Source: JAZDMK01 sp043800975 (GTDB lineage: Bacteria; Bacteroidota; Bacteroidia; Bacteroidales; JAHJDW01). From it: a stretch of DNA of 64,000 nucleotides. The position numbers were made by a program, and so were the translations under genes. This document shows positions 24,960-32,754 of the stretch, one piece after another (positions within the stretch are counted from its first letter, which is position 1; the number at the start of each line of letters is the position of its first letter). A model generated the notes under the pieces. The model was not told the origin of the DNA. It worked only from the letters and a program-made list of their open reading frames with translations, and made no database searches. The stretch is from assembly GCA_043800975.1 (NCBI GenBank), contig JAZDMK010000325.1, positions 8,872 to 72,871 on the forward strand, read 5' to 3'.

Positions 24960-24967
24960 TATATTTG
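24960..24967 (+). promoter_or_regulatory. -7 promoter box of the endonuclease gene
   Basis: TATATTTG matches TAnnTTTG and lies 19 nt before the ATG at 24986. The endonuclease can therefore be transcribed separately from the methyltransferase; no -33 TTTG is visible. Confidence 0.45.
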
Positions 24968-24985
24968 GAACTATAAATTTATTTT

Positions 24986-25708
24986 ATGGCCACCAAATTT
25001 GAAATTATTGACTTTAGTATTCCCAATGCTATAAAATTTGCTAAAGTTTTCGCAGCTGAGAAATACACAGAAGATCTTGAAATAGTTTTAAGAAATGCTC
25101 TTGCTGATCAAAGACGTATTCCATCTGTAAAAATAAGAGGTACTAATCCGGTAACTATTGAGGAATACATGAATAAGTGGGTTCGAGCTTACTTAAATGG
25201 ATATGAAAATCGACCCTCAGTTAGAACAGGAAACCCATCTGCTACTATACCAGATGAAATTGTTGAAATTATTTCTCATATTCGGCTTCCGAACTTGTCT
25301 GATAATGAAGTTCAAAATATGTCTTTAGGGCATTCATTGTTTATGACTGTAGAAAACCTTATCGGAGATATTCTTGAAGAATATTTATCTGTAAAGCTAA
25401 AACCGAATGGCTGGTATTGCGCTTGGGGAAGTACTATAGATGCTGTAGATTTTTGCCAGCGTGATGGCACATTGTTGCAAATTAAGAATAGTGACAACTC
25501 TGAAAACAGCTCTTCTAGCAGGGTACGCCAAGGAACAGATATTAAAAAATGGCATCGTCGCAAATCTACCGCTGGTCTTTTTATTTGGGAAATATTGGTT
25601 GAGATGACAGGTGTTTTAACATTGTCAGAAGAAGATTTTAGATCTTTTGCAACAGATTTAGTGAGAAACAACCCTAACTGTATTTATATACCAAATACTC
25701 CAGTTTAA
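24986..25708 (+). CDS. Type II restriction endonuclease, SinI-like family
   Basis: 240 residues, starting 58 nt after the C5 methyltransferase. The central block GWYCAWGSTIDAVDFC, DGTLLQIKNSDNSENSSSS and KKWHRRKS carries an Asp...Gln-Ile-Lys arrangement (D-x~13-QxK) fitting a PD-(D/E)xK-type active site. From memory it resembles the SinI restriction endonuclease family. Pairing with a cytosine methyltransferase supports the restriction role independently. SinI itself cuts GGWCC, but specificity of this enzyme is unknown. It appears intact, and it has its own promoter box. Confidence 0.75.
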   Translation: MATKFEIIDFSIPNAIKFAKVFAAEKYTEDLEIVLRNALADQRRIPSVKIRGTNPVTIEEYMNKWVRAYLNGYENRPSVRTGNPSATIPDEIVEIISHIRLPNLSDNEVQNMSLGHSLFMTVENLIGDILEEYLSVKLKPNGWYCAWGSTIDAVDFCQRDGTLLQIKNSDNSENSSSSRVRQGTDIKKWHRRKSTAGLFIWEILVEMTGVLTLSEEDFRSFATDLVRNNPNCIYIPNTPV

Positions 25709-25771
25709 CATAATGAAACAAGAACAAGTAGCATTTCATAACCATACTATTCTCATAAAGTACATTTATAA

Positions 25772-25888
25772 TTTTTACTCTTGCAGAATCGAAAAACAAA
25801 ATTGCAAGCAAATGGATTCGATCATTTTGCCGACATCGGGAAAATGATCGAACGGGTTATGGATGCAAATTTTTACGAATTCGCTTAA
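25772..25888 (+). pseudogene. Possible gene remnant (38 open codons without start)
   Basis: Between the endonuclease and the next gene, one frame reads FLLLQNRKTKLQANGFDHFA, then DIGKMIERVMDANFYEFA and TAA, with no ATG start. The residue pattern looks protein-like (it faintly recalls DinD-type proteins), so it may be the leftover of a gene truncated when the island was assembled. I cannot identify it with confidence. The rest of 25709-25904 shows nothing else. Confidence 0.2.
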
Positions 25889-25904
25889 TGAAGAAGAAGA
25901 CTAA

Positions 25905-26534
25905 ATGAAACCCATTTTAGAATTCATAAATTTTCTTGAATCGTTCAGGTTACAAAACCCTGATACTTCTGAAAATTTGTATTCTTTGGATTCATCTGAA
26001 GGTTTAATTAGGCGGCATAACCTGAAAACCTATCTTTCAAAAATGCTTTCTATCAAACCGGAAATAATGTTGCTTGGTGAAGCACCCGGATATAAAGGAT
26101 GCCGTCTTTCAGGCATTCCCTTCACGAGTGAAAGATTATTAAAAACAAATGCATTCTTCTGTAATGAACCTTATGAAATAATTAATAGCAAACCCGAGAG
26201 CGAGCAGTCGGCTACCATTGTCTGGGGTGCATTAAATCAATATGAAAAGATGCCACTGATATGGAATATTTATCCCTTTCATCCGCACAAAGAAAATGAT
26301 CTGAAAAGCAATCGTACGCCCTCTGAAAAAGAATTAGACGACGGAGTAAGAATATTAAAAGAACTGCTTACAATTTTCAGCATAAAACAATTTATTGCCA
26401 TAGGAAGAAAAGCCGAGATAAAGCTCAAAGAAAACGGATATGATTGCACCTACGTCAGGCATCCGGCCAATGGCGGGAAAAGAGAATTTGTTGAAGGATT
26501 GAATAGATGTTTAAGAATAAAAATTGAAATTTAA
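25905..26534 (+). CDS. Uracil-DNA-glycosylase-superfamily protein
   Basis: 209 residues. The UDG fold is indicated by MLLGEAPGYKGCRLSGIPFT (motif 1, with GEAPG followed by the G-C-R-x-x-G-IPF loop), LIWNIYPFHPHKEND (the aromatic/Asn motif), QFIAIGRKAEIKL and a late CTYVRHPANGGKREF (the H-P catalytic-loop equivalent). It probably recognises or removes a damaged base, but members of this branch include proteins of unknown activity. It overlaps the next gene by 1 bp (TAATG), so the two are coupled. It lies next to the restriction-modification genes, which is compatible with a defence-island role. Confidence 0.75.
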   Translation: MKPILEFINFLESFRLQNPDTSENLYSLDSSEGLIRRHNLKTYLSKMLSIKPEIMLLGEAPGYKGCRLSGIPFTSERLLKTNAFFCNEPYEIINSKPESEQSATIVWGALNQYEKMPLIWNIYPFHPHKENDLKSNRTPSEKELDDGVRILKELLTIFSIKQFIAIGRKAEIKLKENGYDCTYVRHPANGGKREFVEGLNRCLRIKIEI

Positions 26535-27115
26535 TGAAACCCGATCCAATCGCCTCCACCCACAACCTGTCCGCCAGCTTCATTTCGCCCATTGCAGGAA
26601 GAACAATTGAAGGAATTGAAAAGTATGTAGGAAAGGTATATCCAATTGAAAAATATCCCGGCAAAGCATTCATCGTGGAATTTGAAAGATATGCAGAACC
26701 TAACCCTTCGGAGATTTGGAAGGTGGATCGATCGTTTTTCATCAACTGCAAAAAACAATTGTGGGTGCATGTTGATTTCAGAAAATACCGTTCAGCCTAT
26801 ATTGAAACATTTCCGGAATATGAAATCACCCGGAATATTTTTATCGATCATCTGATGAACCGGAGGCTTGCCCGTGTATTTAATTATCCCTACATACGCC
26901 TTGTGCATGTGGATGCCGATGTGAACACAAGCAGTGGTGTGGGGCAGGAAGATTTATCAATCACCGGTCACGATCGTGTGGAAGAAGTAAGAAAAGAACA
27001 GCAGCATCAGCAAATACAATACGCCGATCCTTTTGATATTTCAAAGATGTTAAACATGAAAACGGGGTCGCAGCCTTTTGAAGATGTGATTGATTTGATG
27101 CCGCATTTGTATTAA
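26534..27115 (+). CDS. Unknown 193-residue protein coupled to the UDG-like gene
   Basis: The start overlaps the stop of the UDG-like gene by one base. The sequence is soluble, with no signal peptide. An N-terminal beta-rich half (EKYVGKVYPIEKYPGKAFIV, SEIWKVDRSFFINCKKQLWV) and a middle part with FRKYRSAYIETFP and HLMNRRLARVFNYPYIRLVH precede a Gln/His-rich stretch (RKEQQHQQIQYAD). I do not recognise a family. Coupling suggests it works with the UDG-like protein, perhaps as a partner subunit, but no catalytic motif is visible. Confidence 0.6.
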   Translation: MKPDPIASTHNLSASFISPIAGRTIEGIEKYVGKVYPIEKYPGKAFIVEFERYAEPNPSEIWKVDRSFFINCKKQLWVHVDFRKYRSAYIETFPEYEITRNIFIDHLMNRRLARVFNYPYIRLVHVDADVNTSSGVGQEDLSITGHDRVEEVRKEQQHQQIQYADPFDISKMLNMKTGSQPFEDVIDLMPHLY

Positions 27116-27125
27116 ATTTATTATT

Positions 27126-27503
27126 ATGGAAACAGCACTTATTGCTTCATTATCCTCATTATTTGGGGTTATCGTTGGTGGATTAATTTCATTCTTTTTA
27201 CAGAAACAGAAACTAAATCATGAATTTCGGCTTAAGCTACAAGAAAACAAAACAGAAAACATGGCGGAAGCTACAGCGAAGTATTACTTAAAAGATGAAG
27301 GGTTTTACGAAAGATCATTTGATCATATCAAGAGAAAACTAGGAGGTTTTGATGACACTGAAATACGAAGAATTCTTGTAAGAGCAGGAGCTGTGAGATT
27401 CATCCGAAAAGAGGATGGCGTTGAATTTTGGTGTCTTGTGGAACGTTTGCATGAAAAATACAAAAGGGATAAAGAGAAAAATGAAAAGAAAAAACATTCC
27501 TAA
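27126..27503 (+). CDS. Small membrane-anchored protein with winged-helix-like C-terminal domain
   Basis: 125 residues. A single N-terminal membrane helix (LIASLSSLFGVIVGGLISFF) is followed by KQKLNHEFRLKLQENKTEN, a coiled-coil-like linker. A C-terminal ~65-residue domain (KYYLKDEGFYERSFDHIKRK, DTEIRRILVRAGAVRFI, then EFWCLVERLHEKYK) has the spacing of a winged-helix DNA-binding fold. The end is lysine-rich (DKEKNEKKKHS). It starts 10 nt after the 26534 gene and may belong to the same transcript. Function unknown. Confidence 0.6.
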   Translation: METALIASLSSLFGVIVGGLISFFLQKQKLNHEFRLKLQENKTENMAEATAKYYLKDEGFYERSFDHIKRKLGGFDDTEIRRILVRAGAVRFIRKEDGVEFWCLVERLHEKYKRDKEKNEKKKHS

Positions 27504-27528
27504 TGGGAGTGTTCATAGGCTTTAGGTT

Positions 27529-29058
27529 TTATTTCTTCCCTGTCTGATACTCGCCCCACCATTTAAAGAAATATTCTTTTGATCCATGATGGTTGGATGA
27601 AAAATATTCATTCTGCTGCCAAATTGAGCCATTTGTTATTTTATGAAGAGCATTAAGGCATTCATATACAACTCCAACCTTAACTCCTTGTATGTCATTT
27701 TCCCAATTTTCCTTTTTTAAAATCTCAATTAATTGCGGTATGTATTCTTCAAATTTGTATTCTCCAATAGTATACACGGCAGCACAACGAATAGCATTAT
27801 TATCGCTGTTCAAAGCTTTTTTTATGGTTTGATCACTGCTTATACTGGCAATGGTTAAAAACAATTTTGGCACAATCCCTTCAATAATTGTTGATTCCAA
27901 AGGAGCATCATCAGGATCCTGATAACTGTCACCATGCTCCAGAAAAGTAGCACCCCAGCGCCTAGATGAAACAATGCTGTGTTTAAATGTTGTTTTATAT
28001 ACAACTGTATCTTGAATAAATAATGCAATGGTACCATTTACAGAAGCTGAGCAATACAGGTTTTTTTTTGTATAACCATCATCCTTCTCAGCAGTGCAGG
28101 TGTATTTAACTTTTAAAATCATGGGCTCAGTATCTTTACTAAAATCATTTATTCCCGCTAACGAAAGAATCTTTTTTGTATAGTTGCTGACAACGGTTCT
28201 TGGCTGCAATTTATCTGTGTTCGGAAATAAGCCTTCTATTTCGACTTTAATTCCATTTTTCTCCTTAAACAAAATCTTGGCGACATACAACATACCTGCC
28301 TCGTATTCGTTTCTTATAAACAAATCCAATGCGGCCCAATATTGTTTGTTTTTAAAAAAGACATTCCCGATTTTGATTTCTCCCGGACGATACTTTAACT
28401 TTTTATATATCTCCAGTGCTTTCTCAATGTTTTTATCATCAAAATAGGCATCTCCAATTGCAATGATTTTTGTTTTGCAATCAAAATAGTAAGTATTATA
28501 GATTTCATAAGCCTTCTCATAGTCTTTGTTTAAAAAGTAACCATCTGCAACTTCAATAATTTTCTTTTTTAAATTAAACTTTTTATAGATTGTCATTGCT
28601 TTTTCAAAGTTCTTATCTGCTAGATATTGATCGGCAACTTTTATCATTCCATCCTTATAATCATATTTGCTAAAACACTCGTAAGCTTTGTCATAATTTT
28701 TATTTGTAAAATAGGCATCTCCCGCTTTAATAACTCCTTTTTCATACTTGTAAACGTCATAGGCTGAATATGCTTTATCAATATCATTGTTTCTCAAATA
28801 TGCTTCTGCAACTTTATAAACACCATCCTTAAAAGTTGCTTTGGTATAATACTTCAAAGCATTTTCAAAATTGTTTTGATTAAAACATTCGTCGCCTAGT
28901 GCTAAATAACATTTCGTATTGTCGCCGGGCTTTTGTTTTTCACAATATTTTTCAGCTTTATCAAATTTTTTCTTTTCAACCCATTTCGCATAATTTTGAG
29001 CGGATATGCCGGAAAGAAATAAAAATGAAACGGCAACGGTAATTAATATTCTCATCAT
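27529..29058 (-). CDS. Secreted repeat protein (TPR-like) with C-terminal HEAT-like region
   Basis: 509 residues. Signal peptide (MMRILITVAVSFLFLSGISA). Residues about 22-270 are nine or so degenerate ~27-residue repeats with the pattern GDAYFxxKNYDKAYExFxKY, a helical TPR/Sel1-like solenoid. A beta-rich middle (SVNGTIALFIQDTVVYKTTF) follows. The C-terminal ~100 residues (IRCAAVYTIGEYKFEEYIPQ) resemble a HEAT repeat. It has no T9SS sorting domain, so it is likely periplasmic and acts as a protein-binding scaffold. It is a single gene convergent with the defence island; 29059-29230 upstream shows nothing notable. Confidence 0.7.
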   Translation of the reverse strand: MMRILITVAVSFLFLSGISAQNYAKWVEKKKFDKAEKYCEKQKPGDNTKCYLALGDECFNQNNFENALKYYTKATFKDGVYKVAEAYLRNNDIDKAYSAYDVYKYEKGVIKAGDAYFTNKNYDKAYECFSKYDYKDGMIKVADQYLADKNFEKAMTIYKKFNLKKKIIEVADGYFLNKDYEKAYEIYNTYYFDCKTKIIAIGDAYFDDKNIEKALEIYKKLKYRPGEIKIGNVFFKNKQYWAALDLFIRNEYEAGMLYVAKILFKEKNGIKVEIEGLFPNTDKLQPRTVVSNYTKKILSLAGINDFSKDTEPMILKVKYTCTAEKDDGYTKKNLYCSASVNGTIALFIQDTVVYKTTFKHSIVSSRRWGATFLEHGDSYQDPDDAPLESTIIEGIVPKLFLTIASISSDQTIKKALNSDNNAIRCAAVYTIGEYKFEEYIPQLIEILKKENWENDIQGVKVGVVYECLNALHKITNGSIWQQNEYFSSNHHGSKEYFFKWWGEYQTGKK

Positions 29059-29229
29059 TGAAATTTTTAATTTGAAATGCCAGAAATTATAGCAACATTA
29101 ATTAAAAAATTAATACTAAAGTGCTTCAAATTGATATTTCTTTGTCTCCTCACAAACCTTTCCATTAAAAACTAATTTATACTACCAACCTTTCACCAAC
29201 CATCCGCCGTGGCGGACACCCCAAACGCA

Positions 29230-29511
29230 ACATGTCCGTTGGAGTTAAAACAATCGCTGCACAGCAGCTACAATTTGAAATGCGGCATTAAAGAATGCGA
29301 GTATTGAAAACAAAGTGCAATTTTTGTGGAAGCCACGAGCTAAGAAAAAGGTGTTTGACGAACGCAGTGAGGAGTTCTTTTTCGGGGAAAATTGCACTGT
29401 AGTTTTCGCGAGCAGGCTTTACGCCGCTAGACCTTCTTTGCCTGCTTTCTTTGGGCAATGCAAAGAAAGCGGGTCGCGTCGTTGGAGCGACGCGAAACAA
29501 GGCCTGTGCGC
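29230..29511 (+). repeat. Structured ~300-bp interspersed repeat, copy B
   Basis: This aligns with copy A at 6310-6616. Stems here: GCTGC/GCAGC (29256-29260/29264-29268); GTGCAATTTT/AAAATTGCAC (29315-29324/29388-29397), a perfect 10-bp stem replacing GGTGAGTT/AACTCACC of copy A; CCTGCTTTCTTTG/CAAAGAAAGCGGG (29441-29453/29461-29473); and TCGCGTCG/CGACGCGA (29474-29481/29488-29495). Single-stranded blocks GCTAAGAAAAA, GTAGTTTTC, AGGCTTTACGC and GGCCTGTGCGC are identical to copy A. It lies downstream of a frameshifted membrane-protein gene that reads into it on the other strand. Confidence 0.75.
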
Positions 29512-29544
29512 TGGCAAAAGTAAAATGCAAATAGAAAAAAATTA

Positions 29545-30248
29545 TTAATTATTAAAAAATACACCACCTTTAGTAAGCCACGAAATCCCAAATGAAACCA
29601 AGGCAATAGTCTCTGTCCAGAAATAAGCTGCGAATTTTCGTCTCTACCGAGTCTCATAAAAATCACAATGTGAACCAGACATACCACCATAATACAACCG
29701 CAAACAACATATATCCGGTTTCGTTTACGACGTGTGGGGTTGAACAAGGAGCAAGGAACAAGGATTTGCGATTTAAGAAGTGAAAAGAGATGAAGACGGG
29801 TATGGGAATGACGGATGGATTTACGGGAAGAGCGGGGAAATAAAAAAAGCGAAAAACACGCAAGGCACACAAAAAAAACACCGGCACAAATGAGGTGAAT
29901 GCTGCCTGTTGCATTGTCTTCACCGGTGCCGTGGGTGGTGGGAAAAAAGGCGAGCCCCAGCGCGGCCAGGCCCGCTATGTTGGCCAGCCAGTCGTCGATA
30001 CGCGAAGGGCCGCTGTAGAAAAACAGAAAAAAAGCCACCGCACAAATGGCCCCCACAAACACATTGCCCATGCAGGTATAATAATAATGGCTGACCGAGG
30101 GCTGTATGCTTTCGCCGCACAGGATCCAGGTTCCCGCCATCAGCACAAAAGGCAGCAGTATACCGATCCATCCCACCGCGCGCCGTATGGCCCGGTAGGA
30201 GAAGCGTTCGCGTCGTCCGCCGCGGCGGAGATGGTTGAGTGCTGTCAT
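29545..30248 (-). pseudogene. Frameshifted multi-span membrane protein
   Basis: The frame from 30248 encodes 5-6 membrane helices (WIGILLPFVLMAGTWILCGE, NVFVGAICAVAFFLFFYSG, LICAGVFFVCLACFSLFLF, RIYVVCGCIMVVCLVHIVIF). After FMRLGRDEN it continues as uncharacteristic basic sequence and runs to 29427 inside the interspersed repeat. In another minus frame, 29545 to about 29620 encodes YFWTETIALVSFGISWLTKG and a stop, a typical end for such proteins. A frameshift near 29615-29640 is therefore likely. A stretch with repeated AAGGAACAAGGA-like words around 29745-29775 may also be an insertion. The family resembles DUF998-like proteins. Probably inactive, unless the shift is a sequencing error. Confidence 0.5.
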
Positions 30249-30472
30249 GGGTGAATTCTTTTTTGTTGTGCTTGTTCATTTACATAAAATTATTTTTGCA
30301 CTTTGTGATGCAGGATATGGAAGGGTCGGGAGACCGGAGACCGAAGACGGAAATGGAAGAGACCGAAGACAGAAGTCTGTAGTGCGAAGAAATGTCTTTG
30401 AAGATTTGGGATGAGTGAAGAAGTTAGTGGCTTTGCTGACTTGTGCAGTTTGTTGAGCAGAATGGAGATCTT

Positions 30473-30829
30473 GATGATCACTACAGTGATTTTCAAAGCC
30501 CGTGTATTGATCTTGATGATAACTACAATGATCTTCAAAGCCCGTGTATTGATTTTGATGATCACTACTTTGATCTTCAAAACCCGTGTATTGATTTTGA
30601 TGATCACTATAATGATTTTCAAAACCCGTGTATTGATTTTGATGAACACTACATTGATCTTCAAAGCCTGTGTATTGATTTTGATGAACACTACATTGAT
30701 CTTCAAAACCCGTGTATTGATTTTGATAATCACTACAATGATCTTCAAAGCCCGTGTATTGATTTTGATGAACACTACATTGATCTTCAAAGCCCGTGTG
30801 TGGATTTTGATGATCCCCGAATTGATCAA
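30473..30829. repeat. Tandem array of a 42-bp (14-codon) repeat, eight full units
   Basis: Eight contiguous units of exactly 42 bp run from 30473 to 30808, with a partial ninth. They share the word CCCGTGTATTGATTTTGATG and variants of ACTACAATGATCTTCAAA, and differ at about a dozen positions. Because 42 is divisible by 3 and no unit contains a stop in several frames, long ORFs exist on both strands (for example 30276-30860 minus, with QNQYTGFEDHCS-type repeats; 30290-30829 minus, with KINTRALKI-type repeats; and 30443-30862 plus, with DFQSPCIDF-type repeats). Most differences fall at third codon positions only in the 30290-30829 minus frame. None has a clear promoter or family, so I do not call a gene. 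Confidence 0.85.
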
Positions 30830-30875
30830 CAGGTACTGTGTATGGAATTTGTTGAAACATAAACGTGCTCCAATA

Positions 30876-30911
30876 AAAAAGGCAATGCCCCGGGTGGAGC
30901 TTTGCCTTTAT
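30876..30911 (-). terminator. Rho-independent terminator of the 30935 gene
   Basis: Read on the minus strand, AAAGGCAA pairs with TTGCCTTT around a GC-rich loop and is followed by a T run (TTTTTTATTG). It lies just downstream of the stop of the 30935-31621 gene. Confidence 0.75.
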
Positions 30912-30934
30912 TGCAGTGAATTTACGAAACCGGA

Positions 30935-31621
30935 CTACAAAATGATTGCAGATATAAAATCAATCCATTCGGGAACATAGGTTTCCGAATCAGCTACCGG
31001 TTTTCTGCCCTGAGGCATCGTTACAGCAGTAGCAAAATAAACGGTAGTGGCGTGAGGCAGGCCGGTGATGGTGATGTTGGATACGATAGTTGGCGGAATA
31101 ATTTTACAACTGTTTTCATCGGTCGGCGTTGTGGTCCAGCGCCAGTGATAAATAACACCGGTTTTCACGGCCTTGGTACGAATTTGCGCCATACCTTCAG
31201 CAATTTTAATTACTTCAAAACTGCGCTGGTGCGGTGTGAATTCTTTTTTCACCTGAAAACCGGCACTTGTCACAATTTGCACAGCCAGCGGAAGATCGCC
31301 GTTTGCTTTTTTGTTGGCCACGCCTTCTACAAAATATGCCGTATCGCTGATCGTATTCATGATCAGGGTAGCCTGCTCCTGCTCAAGGCTGGTGAGGGTT
31401 GCCGAACGGTTGGTTTTGCGTGAGGTGTGCGTATTTTCAAGGTTGGTGGCTTGTGTACCCATGTCAACCAGTGAAACGGGAAGTTTGGCTAATTCAGCCA
31501 CAGTGAAGTAAGTGTTGCCATTAAAGGCTTTGATGATGGCCCGAAGAAACGAAACCAGTTCGGTGCTGGTGAGCTGATGCAGATTGAGTGCAATCACGAC
31601 TCGTTTAATACTTTTTTTCAT
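30935..31621 (-). CDS. Unknown 228-residue protein with fibronectin-like C-terminal half
   Basis: No signal peptide. The N-terminal half is helical and basic (KKSIKRVVIALNLHQLTSTE). The C-terminal half is a beta-sandwich (IYHWRWTTTPTDENSCKIIP, NITITGLPHATTVYFATAVT) with the Leu-Pro...Tyr...(A/V)T signature of fibronectin type III domains. Proteins of this kind occur in Bacteroidota as orphan hypotheticals. It has its own terminator and an AT-rich upstream region of about 200 nt (31622-31826) in which I see no other gene. Function unknown. Confidence 0.6.
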   Translation of the reverse strand: MKKSIKRVVIALNLHQLTSTELVSFLRAIIKAFNGNTYFTVAELAKLPVSLVDMGTQATNLENTHTSRKTNRSATLTSLEQEQATLIMNTISDTAYFVEGVANKKANGDLPLAVQIVTSAGFQVKKEFTPHQRSFEVIKIAEGMAQIRTKAVKTGVIYHWRWTTTPTDENSCKIIPPTIVSNITITGLPHATTVYFATAVTMPQGRKPVADSETYVPEWIDFISAIIL

Positions 31622-31826
31622 TTTTGTTAAATTTTAATGTTAGATAATTAAGGTTAATAAAATTTGTAATACAAAGATGGCACAGCAGGAAAGGGGTTTG
31701 TTTCTGTTTTTAAGAGAAAAATTTACGTTTTTTACAGGTTTATCCTTTTAGTTGCAAATTCTTCTGCTTATTGCTGCCCTAAGGATAGCTGAATCCGGAA
31801 AATGGATCTGTGCAGATGTATTTTTT

Positions 31827-32393
31827 TTACAGGTTTTCTATCCCGTCGCGTTTTTGTTCACTGCACATTTTATACTGCGAGGGTGTCACTCCTGTATATT
31901 CTTTGAATATTCCTGAGAAGTATGCAACGGTGCAATATTGAAGTTTAACTGCAATTTCTGAGAAATTTAATTCGCCGTATCCGATCAGCTCTTTGGCCCG
32001 TTCAATCTTCACTTTATTAATAAACTCACGAATGGTGCAGCCGGTTTCTTCAACAAAGACATTGCTCAGATAATTATAATTGGCGCGGCATTTCGCACTC
32101 AGATAGACCGAAAATTTAATCGGCGGAATTTCTTCGGAATAGAAAAACTGAATGATTTCACTTTTGATTCGTTCCACCGTGATCAGCTTCCTTCGCTTGA
32201 GAAGGGCGAGTTTGCATGCATCGAAACATTGCTGCAGTTCGCGTTCCTGCGCGGGAGTGATGTCAATCAACAGATCGACAAATCCCATCTGCACCGCCTG
32301 ATGCGGGATTCCCAGCCTGTTCAATTCTTCATCCACTTTGAGAATGCAGCGCTGGCTGACCATATTTTTGATGATGAGCCTCATGGGAAGCAA
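31827..32393 (-). CDS. AraC-family regulator with degenerate HMA-like N-terminal domain
   Basis: 188 residues; the true start may be the second Met (32384, MRLIIKNMVSQRCILKV). The N-terminal ~65 residues have the fold pattern of a heavy-metal-associated domain, but its first cysteine is replaced (VSQRC in place of VCxRC), so metal binding is doubtful. The C-terminal half is an AraC HTH: NYNYLSNVFVEETGCTIREF and then LNFSEIAVKLQYCTVAYFSG. This architecture is common in Bacteroidota. It stands alone; the adjacent 32394-32690 interval carries no gene. Its targets are unknown. Confidence 0.8.
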   Translation of the reverse strand: MLPMRLIIKNMVSQRCILKVDEELNRLGIPHQAVQMGFVDLLIDITPAQERELQQCFDACKLALLKRRKLITVERIKSEIIQFFYSEEIPPIKFSVYLSAKCRANYNYLSNVFVEETGCTIREFINKVKIERAKELIGYGELNFSEIAVKLQYCTVAYFSGIFKEYTGVTPSQYKMCSEQKRDGIENL

Positions 32394-32692
32394 AGCTGCT
32401 TAATTTATACAACGGAAAGAGGCGGGAAATATTGTATAGGAAAAATATTAAGATTTTTGATTTTTTTACTTGGCGCATTTCATTTGAGTTCGGATTTTTT
32501 ACTGTACCCATTTTAGTTTCCTACAAGTAGGGAAAAGATTAATGTGAACTCAAATGAAGCATCCGTAATTCTGAAATAGGTTGTCAAATAAAAATTTTAA
32601 ATTTAGTTGAGAGTCTACTGAATGCGAAAAGCCACCTCTGCCAATGTCCGCCGCCACTCTTTTCTCGTTCTTCCCTATTCGTTTTAGCAAAA

Positions 32693-32729
32693 AAAATCCC
32701 CGCAACTCTTCAGGAACTGCAGGGATTTT
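32693..32729 (-). terminator. Rho-independent terminator of the PepSY-like gene
   Basis: On the minus strand AAAATCCC pairs with GGGGATTTT and is followed by a run of T, about 25 nt after the stop at 32755. Confidence 0.8.
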
Positions 32730-32754
32730 ATATTTTTATTCCTTATAAAAACGT

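Noticed and set aside
29315..29548. Plus-strand 77-codon ORF across repeat copy B
   Set aside because: It reads through paired stems of the repeat and has no counterpart in copy A.
30473..30829. The regular repeat array as a CRISPR array
   Set aside because: The units are contiguous 42-bp repeats without unique spacers, the repeats vary among themselves, and no cas gene is present in the window.
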